A stretch of DNA of 64,000 nucleotides, from NCBI RefSeq assembly GCF_018603435.1, contig NZ_CP075682.1, positions 2,356,001-2,420,000 of the forward strand, in the 5' to 3' direction. Shown piece after piece: positions 8,317 to 16,924 of this stretch. Every line of letters starts with the position of its first letter. Position 1 is the first letter of the stretch. Source of the DNA: Chryseobacterium sp. ZHDP1 (lineage in GTDB: Bacteria > Bacteroidota > Bacteroidia > Flavobacteriales > Weeksellaceae). The notes under the pieces were generated by a model. It saw only the letters and a program-made list of their open reading frames with translations. It ran no database searches and was not told the DNA's origin. The position numbers and the translations under genes are program-made.

Positions 8317-9754
8317 GTATTTAAAGAAAACAAAAATTATTGCAACGCTTGGTCCGGCTTCATCGTCAAAGGAAGTAATGTTAGGGTTAATGAAAGCAGG
8401 TGTTGATATTTTCAGAATCAATTTTTCACACGCTGATTACGACTTAGTTCGTTCAAATATCGAAATCATCAGAGAACTCAATAAAGAATACGGTTTCTCG
8501 GTTGGTATTTTAGGAGATTTACAGGGTCCTAAACTAAGAGTAGGAGTTGTAAAAGAAGGTTCTTACCTTAATCCGGGAGACATCCTTACTTTCACCAATG
8601 AAAAAATTGAAGGAGATTCTACAAAAGTGTACATGACGTACCAACAGTTTCCACAGGATGTGAAAGTTGGGGAAAGAATTCTTATTGATGACGGTAAATT
8701 AGTTTTAGAAGTAACTGAAACCAACCTTACAGATACCGTAAAAGCGAAAACCATTCAGGGGGGACCATTAAGTTCCAAAAAAGGAGTAAACCTTCCCAAT
8801 ACAAACGTTTCTCTTCCTGCATTAACAGAAAAAGATATTCAGGATGCGAATTTTATGCTGGATCAGGAGGTAGACTGGATCGCGCTCTCATTCGTTCGTC
8901 ATGCACAGGATATTATAGATCTTAAAGAATTGATTTCTAAACATCCGAACGGAAAATTCAAAACGCCGATCATTGCGAAAATTGAGAAGCCGGAAGGTGT
9001 AAAAAATATAGAAGAAATTTTATTGGAATGCGACGGTTTAATGGTTGCACGTGGAGATTTAGGAGTGGAAGTTCCGATGGAAGAAGTTCCTGCCATCCAG
9101 AAAACTCTTGTGGAAAAGGCAAGATTCTATTCCAAGCCGGTAATTATCGCTACTCAGATGATGGAAACGATGATTAACAGTTTAACACCAACAAGAGCGG
9201 AAGTAAATGACGTTGCAAACTCTGTATTGGACGGAGCGGATGCGGTAATGCTTTCAGGAGAAACTTCTGTAGGAAGATATCCGGTTCAGGTGGTGGAAAA
9301 TATGGCTAAAATTGTAAAGAATATTGAAACTACGCATTTTTACCAGCACAAAAACGAGCCTATCGAAAAGGATTTCAACTGTATTGATGATCGATTTATC
9401 ACCAACAGAGTTTGTCTTGCGGCAGTAAGAATCGCGAAAACTACCAACGTTTCTGCGATTGTTACCTTAACAAGTTCAGGATATACAGCGTTTCAGCTTT
9501 CTGCACACAGACCCAATTCACACATCATCGTATATAGTGGAAACAAGAGGGTTATTACCATGCTGAACCTTCTTTGGGGAGTTCACGCCTATTATTACGA
9601 TATGAAGAAATCTACTGATGAAACGATTATCCAAGTAAATATGCTGACACATAACTACGGATATATCGAGGCTGGAGACTTTGTAATCAACATCAATGCA
9701 ACTCCATCTTACGAAGGCGGAAAAACAAATACCTTAAGATTAACGACAGTTTAA
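8309..9754 (+). CDS. pyk: Pyruvate kinase
   Basis: Catalyses phosphoenolpyruvate plus ADP to pyruvate plus ATP, the last step of glycolysis. The 481-residue protein has KIIATLGPASSS at the N-terminus, the FRINFSHAD substrate-loop motif, the active-site signature IIAKIEKPEGVKNI (catalytic Lys and metal-binding Glu), VARGDLGVEV, and IIATQMMETM followed by PTRAEVNDVAN. The C-terminal domain is present. It closes the acpP-fabF-rnc run and is followed by a strong terminator. Confidence 0.97.
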   Translation: MNKYLKKTKIIATLGPASSSKEVMLGLMKAGVDIFRINFSHADYDLVRSNIEIIRELNKEYGFSVGILGDLQGPKLRVGVVKEGSYLNPGDILTFTNEKIEGDSTKVYMTYQQFPQDVKVGERILIDDGKLVLEVTETNLTDTVKAKTIQGGPLSSKKGVNLPNTNVSLPALTEKDIQDANFMLDQEVDWIALSFVRHAQDIIDLKELISKHPNGKFKTPIIAKIEKPEGVKNIEEILLECDGLMVARGDLGVEVPMEEVPAIQKTLVEKARFYSKPVIIATQMMETMINSLTPTRAEVNDVANSVLDGADAVMLSGETSVGRYPVQVVENMAKIVKNIETTHFYQHKNEPIEKDFNCIDDRFITNRVCLAAVRIAKTTNVSAIVTLTSSGYTAFQLSAHRPNSHIIVYSGNKRVITMLNLLWGVHAYYYDMKKSTDETIIQVNMLTHNYGYIEAGDFVININATPSYEGGKTNTLRLTTV

Positions 9755-9778
9755 TTCAAACGAAGTCATTATAAACAA

Positions 9779-9812
9779 AAAAACTCACGAAAGATCTTCG
9801 TGAGTTTTTTTT
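9779..9812 (+). terminator. Terminator of pyk
   Basis: AACTCACGAA and TTCGTGAGTT form a 10-bp stem with a short loop and an A run before and T run after it, so it could act on both strands. Confidence 0.85.
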
Positions 9813-9869
9813 ATGAGCCAAAAGCGGAAAGAATAAATGTTGAAAGCGCATTAAGCAGCACTATTATAA

Positions 9870-9900
9870 ACTTCCATCTCCCCTCTTCCAACTTCCTTCT
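9870..9900 (-). repeat. Purine-rich tail after the aldehyde dehydrogenase stop
   Basis: On the minus strand the bases directly after the stop codon read as GAAGGAAGTTGGAAG-type repeats. It resembles the tail after the MATE gene (45165-45190). Confidence 0.5.
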
Positions 9901-11199
9901 TTACTCATAATTTCCCACCACAGTTCTTGCTGTTACGAATTCGCGTAAAGCCAATAAAGAAAGTTCTGTTCCGTAACCTGAAGCCTTTGATCCTCCGAAT
10001 GGAAAACGCGGATCAGAACTGGTCATTCTATTGATATTAACGGTTCCGGATTCAAGGTTTTCAATAAAAAATAACTGTCGTGACTGATCTTTTGTCCATA
10101 CGGAATTAGAAAGCCCGAAAGGAATATCATTCGCCATTTTTAAAGCTTCTTCGTCATTTTTAGCAATCATCACCATTCCCAAAGGTCCGAAAAGCTCTTC
10201 CTGCAAAATAGGATTTCCTTCCTGCACACGAATTAAACCAGGTCTGAATTCATTTTCAGAAATTCTTTCCAACGGAAGAATGATTTCAGCTCCGTGTTCC
10301 AGTGCTTTCTGAAACTGTTTTTCCAGTTCATCCGCCAGATCCGGTCTTGCCATTCCGGCAATTTTGGTTTCTTTATTCATCGGATCTCCAACTTCATATG
10401 TTTTATATTCTTCAATAAATTTAGGAAGAAAAGCGTCTTCAATTTTTTCATCAATAATGAATCTTTTTGCCGCAGTACAGGTTTGCCCGCAATTCTGAAG
10501 TCTTGATTTTACCCCTGCTTTTGCCGCTTCATCCAGATCTCCGTCGTCCAATACAATAAATGCATCACTTCCACCAAGTTCAAGTAATGATTTTTTGATA
10601 TTTAGTCCTGCAATAGAAGCGACTTCTCCTCCGGCTTTTCCACTTCCTGTGAGACTAACTCCTTTTACCGCATCATGTTCGAGAATTCCTTTTACTTCTT
10701 TATGACTTACCTCAAGATTCTGGAAAATTCCTTCCGGAAATCCGGCTTCCAAAAGTACTTCTTCTATAGCGTTTCCGCTTCCAAAACAAATTGAAGCATG
10801 TTTTAATACAACGGTATTTCCTGCTAAAATCGCTGGAACAGCAAATCTCAAGACCTGCCAGAAAGGAAAATTCCATGGCATTACTCCTAAAATTACCCCT
10901 TTTGGAACATAATGAACTTCAGAATAAGAAAATTCAGAATCGATTTTCTCTGGTTTTAAAATATTTTCGGCATCTGCATAATAATTCATCATTAAAGCAC
11001 ACTTTTCCACTTCAGCAATAGATTCTGAAATAGGTTTGTTCATTTCCTGAGTAATGATCGTTCCAAATTTTTCAGAATTGTTTTTTAAGATTTCCGCTGC
11101 TTTAGCAATGAGTTTCTGTCTGTCTTCGAATGGTACTTTTCTCCATTCTGAAAATGCCTTATCTGCTTTGATAAGTTTATTTTCAATTAATTGTTCCAT
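9901..11199 (-). CDS. NAD(P)-dependent aldehyde dehydrogenase, succinate-semialdehyde type
   Basis: Oxidises an aldehyde to its acid. The 432-residue protein has the motifs MPWNFPFWQ (oxyanion Asn), GNTVVLKHA (cofactor Lys), SLTGSGKAGGEV, catalytic Glu in LELGGSDAF, and catalytic Cys in NCGQTCTAAKRF. Overall it is closest to what is annotated in Bacteroidetes as succinate-semialdehyde dehydrogenase, but substrate cannot be fixed from sequence. It is some 20 residues shorter at the N-terminus than typical members, lacking the usual INPYTGE strand. A stop codon lies in frame immediately before the ATG, so no upstream extension is possible. It lies downstream of hutG on the same strand with a 141-base gap. 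Confidence 0.85.
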   Translation of the reverse strand: MEQLIENKLIKADKAFSEWRKVPFEDRQKLIAKAAEILKNNSEKFGTIITQEMNKPISESIAEVEKCALMMNYYADAENILKPEKIDSEFSYSEVHYVPKGVILGVMPWNFPFWQVLRFAVPAILAGNTVVLKHASICFGSGNAIEEVLLEAGFPEGIFQNLEVSHKEVKGILEHDAVKGVSLTGSGKAGGEVASIAGLNIKKSLLELGGSDAFIVLDDGDLDEAAKAGVKSRLQNCGQTCTAAKRFIIDEKIEDAFLPKFIEEYKTYEVGDPMNKETKIAGMARPDLADELEKQFQKALEHGAEIILPLERISENEFRPGLIRVQEGNPILQEELFGPLGMVMIAKNDEEALKMANDIPFGLSNSVWTKDQSRQLFFIENLESGTVNINRMTSSDPRFPFGGSKASGYGTELSLLALREFVTARTVVGNYE

Positions 11200-11340
11200 A
11201 CTATAATTTCTGTTTTTAAATCCGAATCTGTGCCGAATTTAATTCATGCTTTCTTCAAGCGTTTTGGAAGCAACAAATCCTGTTCCTTCGGGTTATATAA
11301 AATAATGATTTTTTCTATCGGAATATTGTTAAATTTTATG

Positions 11341-12264
11341 TTAAATCATAAACCATTCATTCACAAGCGTTGCCGCCAGTCTCGCCGTCCTTTCATGAAT
11401 ATCAAACTGCGGATTTACTTCTGCCACATCAAGTGCCAAAAGCTTTTCACTTTTCAGAATATGTCTGTAAAAATGCATAAATGTCGCATCGGCAAAAATA
11501 CCGTTGTATGCAGAAGCAGAAACTCCCGGAGCAATGGAAGCGTTAAAAACATCCATACAAATCGTAAGATACAGATAATCTACACTGTCGAGAAGATCAT
11601 TTATTCTCTGGTAAACAGAAGGTAAATTTTCAAAGAAAAGTTCATCGGCAAGAATATATTTCATCCCGTACTGATGAGCGGTATCAAATAATTTCAGAGT
11701 ATTAGAATTCCTCTGAATCCCGATATGCAGCGAATGAATTTCGCCTTCCTGAGCAATTTGCCAGAATCCGGTTCCCGAACTCGCTCCTACTCCATTTTCA
11801 GGCTGTCTGTTATCAAAATGAGCATCAATATTAATAATTCCTATTTTCTGTTCAGGAAAAGCTGTTTTTAGTCCTAAATAATGTGCGTAAGTGACTTCAT
11901 GACCTCCGGCTAAAACCACAGACCTTCCTCCTTTCAGCAACACTTTGGAAACATTTTTGGCAAGACTGTTTTGGGTATTTTCTAAATTTCCGTCTTCACA
12001 GGTAATATTTCCAAAATCCAGCAAAGAAAAATCTGGACGGATTACAGGAAAATTCGACATATTTCTGCGGATAATATCCGGAGCATCTTTTGCGCCCTGT
12101 CTTCCTTTATTCCGTCTAACACCTTCATCTACAGCAAATCCATGTAAAACGAAATCTTTAGGTGAAACAAGATCATAATTATTTTCTTCTTTCACCCTCT
12201 GAAATATTCTGTGGAAAAGAAGTTCTTCTCCGTCTAATCTTCCCTGCCAAATCGTGTTCATCAT
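11341..12264 (-). CDS. hutG: Formimidoylglutamase (arginase family)
   Basis: Hydrolyses N-formimidoyl-glutamate to glutamate and formamide, the last step of one histidine-degradation route. The 307-residue protein has the ureohydrolase metal sites AGGHEVTY, NIDAHFDNR and CMDVFNASIAPGVSA, equivalent to GGDHS, DAHxD and SxDxDxxDP of arginase; the first is GGHE, as is usual for this subgroup. hutI lies 5' of it on the same strand, supporting the assignment. Two adjacent ATG codons at the start are both acceptable. hutH and hutU are not in this window. Confidence 0.85.
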   Translation of the reverse strand: MMNTIWQGRLDGEELLFHRIFQRVKEENNYDLVSPKDFVLHGFAVDEGVRRNKGRQGAKDAPDIIRRNMSNFPVIRPDFSLLDFGNITCEDGNLENTQNSLAKNVSKVLLKGGRSVVLAGGHEVTYAHYLGLKTAFPEQKIGIINIDAHFDNRQPENGVGASSGTGFWQIAQEGEIHSLHIGIQRNSNTLKLFDTAHQYGMKYILADELFFENLPSVYQRINDLLDSVDYLYLTICMDVFNASIAPGVSASAYNGIFADATFMHFYRHILKSEKLLALDVAEVNPQFDIHERTARLAATLVNEWFMI

Positions 12265-12320
12265 TAATAAGTTTAATTTGTGTGTGTTTATAATTATTAT
12301 CCCGGAAGCCTCTCTGCAAT

Positions 12321-12632
12321 TTATTCAAAAAGATAATTAAGAAATTCTAAATTGGGATTTATTGCTCTTATTAATTCAAGTTTTTTGTCTCTTTTTAATA
12401 ATTTTATTTCTTTTTCTCTTTCTATCGCCTGATGTATCCAGCCAAAGCTTTGATAGTAAATCAGAAAACAGACATTATATTTTGCGGTAAAACTATCAGG
12501 ATTTAATTTATTTATATGCTGAGATAATCTCTGATGCAAGTTTCCGGTAACTCCCGTATATAAAACTGTTCTGTTTTTATTAGTTAAGATGTAAACATAA
12601 AATTTATAAATTCCTTCATTTAATTCGAACAT
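12321..12632 (-). CDS. Small GIY-YIG nuclease domain protein
   Basis: A stand-alone GIY-YIG domain of 103 residues. YVYIL and YTGVT form the two-strand GIY-YIG motif, the conserved Arg is in NLHQRLSQH, and the metal-binding Glu is in IEREKEIK. It has no DNA-binding or UvrC-type extra domain. It sits between hutI and hutG on the same strand, with 56 bases to hutG and a nested palindrome only 25 bases before its start. The histidine pathway offers no role for a nuclease, so it looks inserted. Such single-domain proteins are common in several copies in Bacteroidetes; their function is not established. Confidence 0.85.
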   Translation of the reverse strand: MFELNEGIYKFYVYILTNKNRTVLYTGVTGNLHQRLSQHINKLNPDSFTAKYNVCFLIYYQSFGWIHQAIEREKEIKLLKRDKKLELIRAINPNLEFLNYLFE

Positions 12633-12656
12633 TTTTTATCATTTGTATTAAAGTAT

Positions 12657-12731
12657 ATTTAGATGCTTTCAGCATGACAATTCGAACGTCTTAATATAGC
12701 GTAATATTTGTCATGCTGAAAGCATCTAAAT
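12657..12731. repeat. Nested palindrome (REPIN-like), copy 1
   Basis: Perfect 24-base inverted arms: 12657-12680 (ATTTAGATGCTTTCAGCATG then ACAA) and 12708-12731, separated by 27 bases. Each arm is itself a hairpin, ATGCT-TTC-AGCAT, so the element is two inverted REP-like units. It lies between the GIY-YIG gene start and the hutI stop. Confidence 0.9.
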
Positions 12732-12748
12732 TAATCTGTAATATATTT

Positions 12749-13969
12749 TTAAATTTTAATTCCATCAATATAAACATTCTCCGCTTCTAAGCTCCCCTGA
12801 TTATAAAGGACATTCTGGAAATTATTGGTTTTGAAAGTCACAAAATCTGCTTTTTGTCCTTCGGTTAATCTTCCTCTGTCTTCCAGACCAAGCGCAAAAG
12901 CCGATCGGAAAGTAATTCCCGCTAACACTTCTGCTGTCGTTAATTTTTCAAATGTTGCTAAAATAGAAGCCTGTGTAATTAAATTTCCCATCGGCGCAGA
13001 ACCTGGATTCCAGTCACTTGCGATCGCTACAATTGCTCCTGCGTTTAATAATTTTCTCGCCGGCGTAAACTTTTCTCCCAATCCTAAACTTGCACCGGGT
13101 AAAGCGGTTGCCACCGTATCAGATTTTGCTAAAAATTCAATATCGTCATCAATAGTAGCTTCCAGATGATCGGCAGATTTTGCCCCCACTTCAACTGCAA
13201 TTCTTGAACTTCCCGGAGTAAACTGATCGGCATGAACTGTAATTTCAAAACCTAATTCTTTAGCTTTTAACAAAAAAATTTTGCTTTCTTCGGGCTGAAA
13301 TGCAGATTTTTCAATGAAAATATCTACGCGCTTTGCCAAATCCTCTTCTTTTACTTTCGGTAAAATTTTATTTACAATATAGTGTAAATAGTCTTCATTG
13401 CTTCCTTCAAAATCTCTTGGCTTCAGATGTGCGGAAAGACAGGTCGAAACCAAAGTGGCTTTCGTCTGTTCCTGCGCTTTTTTGATGATGCGAAGCATTT
13501 TCAGTTCGTTTTCTACGTCTAAACCATACCCGCTTTTCACTTCAATGGTGGTAATTCCAAGTGAAATTAAAAAGTCAATTCTTTCCAGCAAAGTTTTTAA
13601 CAATTCCTCCTCTGAAGCACTTCTCGTATGCTGTACCGAACTCCAGATTCCTCCTCCGCTTTCGGCAATTTCGAGGTACGTTTTTCCTGCATTACGCATG
13701 GCGAAATCATTTGCTCTGTTTCCGCCAAAACAAATATGTGTATGAGAATCTACGAAAGCCGGAAGAGCGATCTGCTCTTCTTCCACTGCTTCAATTTCTA
13801 TATTCTGGTTTTCAGATTTTAATGTATCAAAATTTCCGACCTTTTTGATTTTATTATCGATTAAAATTCCTCCATCGGGAATGATCTCAAGTTGTTCGTC
13901 TGAAAGTTTTCCTCTTAAAGGAAGGTTTGCAAGCGTTACAACCTGCTTGAAAGGACCAATTAGTTTCAT
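12749..13969 (-). CDS. hutI: Imidazolonepropionase
   Basis: Hydrolyses imidazolone-propionate to formimidoyl-glutamate in histidine degradation, the step before HutG. The 406-residue amidohydrolase shows metal ligands in VDSHTHICFGGNRANDF, the HADQF motif (about residue 240) and the later Asp in ASDWNPGSAPMGN (about residue 315). Length is normal. Flanked on both sides by nested palindromes (12657-12731 and 14020-14075). No clear TAnnTTTG promoter was found upstream. Confidence 0.94.
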   Translation of the reverse strand: MKLIGPFKQVVTLANLPLRGKLSDEQLEIIPDGGILIDNKIKKVGNFDTLKSENQNIEIEAVEEEQIALPAFVDSHTHICFGGNRANDFAMRNAGKTYLEIAESGGGIWSSVQHTRSASEEELLKTLLERIDFLISLGITTIEVKSGYGLDVENELKMLRIIKKAQEQTKATLVSTCLSAHLKPRDFEGSNEDYLHYIVNKILPKVKEEDLAKRVDIFIEKSAFQPEESKIFLLKAKELGFEITVHADQFTPGSSRIAVEVGAKSADHLEATIDDDIEFLAKSDTVATALPGASLGLGEKFTPARKLLNAGAIVAIASDWNPGSAPMGNLITQASILATFEKLTTAEVLAGITFRSAFALGLEDRGRLTEGQKADFVTFKTNNFQNVLYNQGSLEAENVYIDGIKI

Positions 13970-14019
13970 TTATTTAGTTTAAAGCTAAAGTTTGGATCAT
14001 TAGTTTGATTACTTTACTC

Positions 14020-14075
14020 AGATGCTTTCAGCATGACAAAAAATCTGCATAAAGTTTGTCATTCCGTAGGAATCT
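14020..14075. repeat. Nested palindrome (REPIN-like), copy 2
   Basis: Left arm 14020-14040 (AGATGCTTTCAGCATGACAA plus A) and right arm 14055-14075 (TTTGTCATTCCGTAGGAATC plus T). The outer parts pair (AGAT with ATCT, ATGACAAA with TTTGTCAT), but each arm has its own tip hairpin: ATGCT-TTC-AGCAT on the left, ATTCC-GTA-GGAAT on the right. The loop is 14 bases. It lies 50 bases upstream of the hutI start. Confidence 0.85.
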
Positions 14076-14226
14076 CAGCTTAGAATGGTTAAAAAAAATT
14101 TTAACTTGTTTTTTCTCTCTCAAAAATACTTAAAATATCTGTTGTTCTCAAATCTTAATTTTTCATGAAATCAACCTTACTCTTAATCTCAATTTTCCTA
14201 TCTTTACGGTAAATGAAATTGAATTA

Positions 14227-15249
14227 ATGCCCGATTTTTTACATCCAGATAAAGACAATTATTCCCGCGAAGAACTTGCGCAGGAAGAACAGATTCGTCC
14301 CCAGAGTTTTAAAGATTTTGCCGGACAAAGAAAAACATTGGAAAATCTTGAAGTTTTCGTGACGGCTGCCAAAAGGCGTGGCGGAGCTTTGGATCACGTT
14401 CTTTTGCATGGTCCTCCCGGTTTGGGAAAGACCACTTTGGCCAATATTATCGCAAATGAACTTGGGGTAAACTGCAAAATAACTTCGGGACCTGTTTTGG
14501 ATAAACCCGGAAGTTTAGCCGGTTTATTAACCAATCTGGAAGAAAATGATGTGCTTTTCATTGATGAAATCCACCGTCTTTCTCCTGTTGTGGAAGAATA
14601 TCTGTATTCTGCGATGGAAGATTATAAAATCGACATCATGCTGGAAACCGGTCCGAATGCACGAAGTGTACAGATCGGCTTGAATCCGTTTACTTTGGTG
14701 GGAGCAACAACACGAAGCGGAATGCTTACCAAACCGATGCTGGCAAGATTCGGTATCCAAAGCAGACTTGAATATTATACGATTGAACTTTTGTCGATGA
14801 TTATTATCCGAAGTGCAAGAGTTCTGGGCGTAAAAATCTATGAAGATGCCGCAATTGAAATTGCCAGAAGAAGCCGTGGAACACCGAGAATTGCCAATGC
14901 ACTTTTAAGAAGAGTCCGTGATTTTGCAGAAATAAAAGGAAACGGAGAAATCGAAATTAACATTACAAAATATGCTTTGGATTCATTAAATGTGGACGAA
15001 TATGGTCTGGACGAAATGGATAACAAAATCATGCGCGTAATGATCGAAAATTTTAAAGGAAAACCCGTGGGAATTTCGGCTTTGGCAACATCTATTGCAG
15101 AAAATCCGGAAACTCTGGAGGAAGTTTATGAGCCTTTTTTAATTCAGGAAGGATTTATCATCAGAACACCGAGAGGTCGTGAAGTAACGGAAAAAGCTTA
15201 TAAACACCTCAACATTTCAATGCCTAAAAACCCAGGAGAACTTTTCTGA
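14227..15249 (+). CDS. ruvB: Holliday junction branch migration helicase RuvB
   Basis: AAA+ motor that drives branch migration with RuvA. The 340-residue protein has Walker [10 protein letters not shown], Walker [10 protein letters not shown], sensor 1 GATTRSGML, an Arg finger region in [13 protein letters not shown], sensor 2 RGTPRIAN and a C-terminal winged helix ending [15 protein letters not shown]. Length matches the family. ruvA and ruvC are not adjacent. An imperfect promoter TATCTTTA lies about 25 bases upstream. Confidence 0.97.
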   Translation: MPDFLHPDKDNYSREELAQEEQIRPQSFKDFAGQRKTLENLEVFVTAAKRRGGALDHVLLHGPPGLGKTTLANIIANELGVNCKITSGPVLDKPGSLAGLLTNLEENDVLFIDEIHRLSPVVEEYLYSAMEDYKIDIMLETGPNARSVQIGLNPFTLVGATTRSGMLTKPMLARFGIQSRLEYYTIELLSMIIIRSARVLGVKIYEDAAIEIARRSRGTPRIANALLRRVRDFAEIKGNGEIEINITKYALDSLNVDEYGLDEMDNKIMRVMIENFKGKPVGISALATSIAENPETLEEVYEPFLIQEGFIIRTPRGREVTEKAYKHLNISMPKNPGELF

Positions 15250-15299
15250 TTTTTGACTTAAATAAAAAATAAATAACATTATAAAAAACTCAATATTAT

Positions 15300-16166
15300 A
15301 TGAAGCTATATCCAATACAATGCGGAAAATTTAAGCTCGACGGCGGAGCGATGTTCGGAGTCGTCCCAAAGAGTTTGTGGGAAAAAACCAATCCTGCAGA
15401 CGAAAGAAACTTAATTGAGCTGGGAACACGTTCTCTTCTTGTGGAAGACGGAAAAAAATTAATTTTAATTGACTGCGGTTTAGGAAATAAGCAGGACGAT
15501 AAATTTTTCGGTCATTATTCGCTTTGGGGAGACGATAATTTAGACAAAAACTTAAAAAAATATGGTTTTGTAAGAGAAGACATTACGGATGTTTTTCTTA
15601 CTCACCTTCACTTCGATCACTGCGGTGGCGCAATTGAATGGAATGACGATAAAACAGGTTACAGACCTGCATTCAAAAATGCACAGTTCTGGACGAATGA
15701 AAACCACTGGAAATGGGCAACGGAACCTAATGCAAGAGAAAAAGCGAGTTTTCTGAAAGAGAATATTATCCCGATTCAGGAAAGTGGACAACTTAACTTT
15801 TTACCTCTTCCGGCAACGGGAAATTACGGTTTTGCACCTGACTTGAAAATGGATGTGATTTTCGTTGATGGTCATACCGAAAAACAAATGCTTCCTGTCA
15901 TTCAGTATCAGGAAAAAACGATTGTTTTTGCAGCCGATTTAATTCCGACAGCGGGACATATTCCTCAGGTTTATGTGATGGGTTATGATACCCGACCTCT
16001 TTTAACTTTAGAAGAAAAGGGTAAATTTCTTAAGCAGTGTGTGGATAATGAATATCTGTTGTTCTTTGAGCATGACGCACACAACGAACTGGCAAGTCTG
16101 AAAATGACTGAAAAAGGGGTAAGATTAGATGAGACGTTTAGTTTTAATGATGTTTTTGGATATTAA
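15300..16166 (+). CDS. MBL-fold metallo-hydrolase
   Basis: A 288-residue metallo-beta-lactamase-fold enzyme without signal peptide. The zinc motif HxHxDH is THLHFDHCGG (about residue 100), with further ligands in FVDGHTEKQM and FAADLIPTAGH, and a late His in FFEHDAH. The layout resembles the AHL-lactonase-like branch of the superfamily, but the substrate cannot be read from sequence. It lies between ruvB and coaE (10 bases), a plausible operon. Confidence 0.85.
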   Translation: MKLYPIQCGKFKLDGGAMFGVVPKSLWEKTNPADERNLIELGTRSLLVEDGKKLILIDCGLGNKQDDKFFGHYSLWGDDNLDKNLKKYGFVREDITDVFLTHLHFDHCGGAIEWNDDKTGYRPAFKNAQFWTNENHWKWATEPNAREKASFLKENIIPIQESGQLNFLPLPATGNYGFAPDLKMDVIFVDGHTEKQMLPVIQYQEKTIVFAADLIPTAGHIPQVYVMGYDTRPLLTLEEKGKFLKQCVDNEYLLFFEHDAHNELASLKMTEKGVRLDETFSFNDVFGY

Positions 16167-16175
16167 TTTTTAACT

Positions 16176-16811
16176 ATGGAGAAATTACATTCAGAAACTC
16201 AGAAAGCAGAACCTGATCCCTTATCTGCACCCAAAATCATTGGCTTAACTGGCGGAATCGGATCCGGAAAAACTACGGTTGCCAAATTCATTGAAGAATT
16301 CGGATTTCCGATTTATTATTCGGATGACAGGGCAAAAGATATTGTGAATGACAATGATGATTTAAAACAGAAGATCAAAGAACTTTTAGGAGATAATGCC
16401 TATGATGAAAACGGAGTCTACAACCGTAAATATGTTGCTGAAAAAGTTTTTAACGATAAAGATTTACTTCAGGGATTAAATAAAATTATTCATCCTGCTG
16501 TAAGAACAGATTTTGAGGATTGGGTAAAAAGACAAACGAAATATCTGGTTTTTAAAGAAACAGCTTTATTGTTTGAGTTAAAATTAAACCTGCAATGCTA
16601 CAAGTCTATACTGGTAACTGCGGAAGATAATATCAGAATAAAAAGAGTGATGGACCGGGACGGAAAAACCTACCGCGAAGTTCAGTCTGTTATGGAAAAA
16701 CAAATGCCGGAAAAAGAGAAAATAAAAATTGCCGACTGCATTATCTATAACAACACAAATCTTGAAGACCTCAAGGAACAAACCGAAAAAGTTGTTTTTG
16801 ATATTGAATAA
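16176..16811 (+). CDS. coaE: Dephospho-CoA kinase
   Basis: Phosphorylates dephospho-CoA, the final step of coenzyme A synthesis. The 211-residue protein has the P-loop GLTGGIGSGKTTVAKF, the YYSDDRAKDIV substrate motif, the HPAVR motif and a LID region around VMDRDGKTYREVQ. About 20 hydrophilic residues (MEKLHSETQKAEPDPLSAPK) precede the usual start; no other ATG is better placed, so the extension is either real or a mis-chosen start. A terminator follows. Confidence 0.94.
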   Translation: MEKLHSETQKAEPDPLSAPKIIGLTGGIGSGKTTVAKFIEEFGFPIYYSDDRAKDIVNDNDDLKQKIKELLGDNAYDENGVYNRKYVAEKVFNDKDLLQGLNKIIHPAVRTDFEDWVKRQTKYLVFKETALLFELKLNLQCYKSILVTAEDNIRIKRVMDRDGKTYREVQSVMEKQMPEKEKIKIADCIIYNNTNLEDLKEQTEKVVFDIE

Positions 16812-16818
16812 AATTAAG

Positions 16819-16849
16819 CTCGTTGGATGTATTTCTAACGAGTTTTTTA
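16819..16849 (+). terminator. Terminator of coaE
   Basis: CTCGTTGGA (16819-16827) pairs with TCTAACGAG (16834-16842, one G-U pair), followed by six T. Confidence 0.8.
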
Positions 16850-16868
16850 GTGCTTGTGTTTTCTCACA

Positions 16869-16899
16869 TAAAAAACAGGCTCTCATTTCTGAGAGCCTG
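16869..16899 (-). terminator. Terminator of the 2148-residue protease gene
   Basis: Perfect 10-bp stem CAGGCTCTCA / TGAGAGCCTG with a TTTC loop and an A run on its left, which is a T tract for minus-strand transcripts. Confidence 0.8.
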
Positions 16900-16924
16900 C
16901 TTAGTTGATTAATGATTAAATGTA

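Noticed and set aside
11200..11340. Short minus-strand frames in the aldehyde dehydrogenase-hutG gap (for example IEKIIILYNPKEQ)
   Set aside because: About 30 codons, no ATG, two competing frames of similar quality; no support as a gene or a recognisable remnant.
12321..12632. Annotation as a UvrC excinuclease subunit because of the GIY-YIG domain
   Set aside because: Only 103 residues, no UvrB-binding, RNase H-like or HhH domain.
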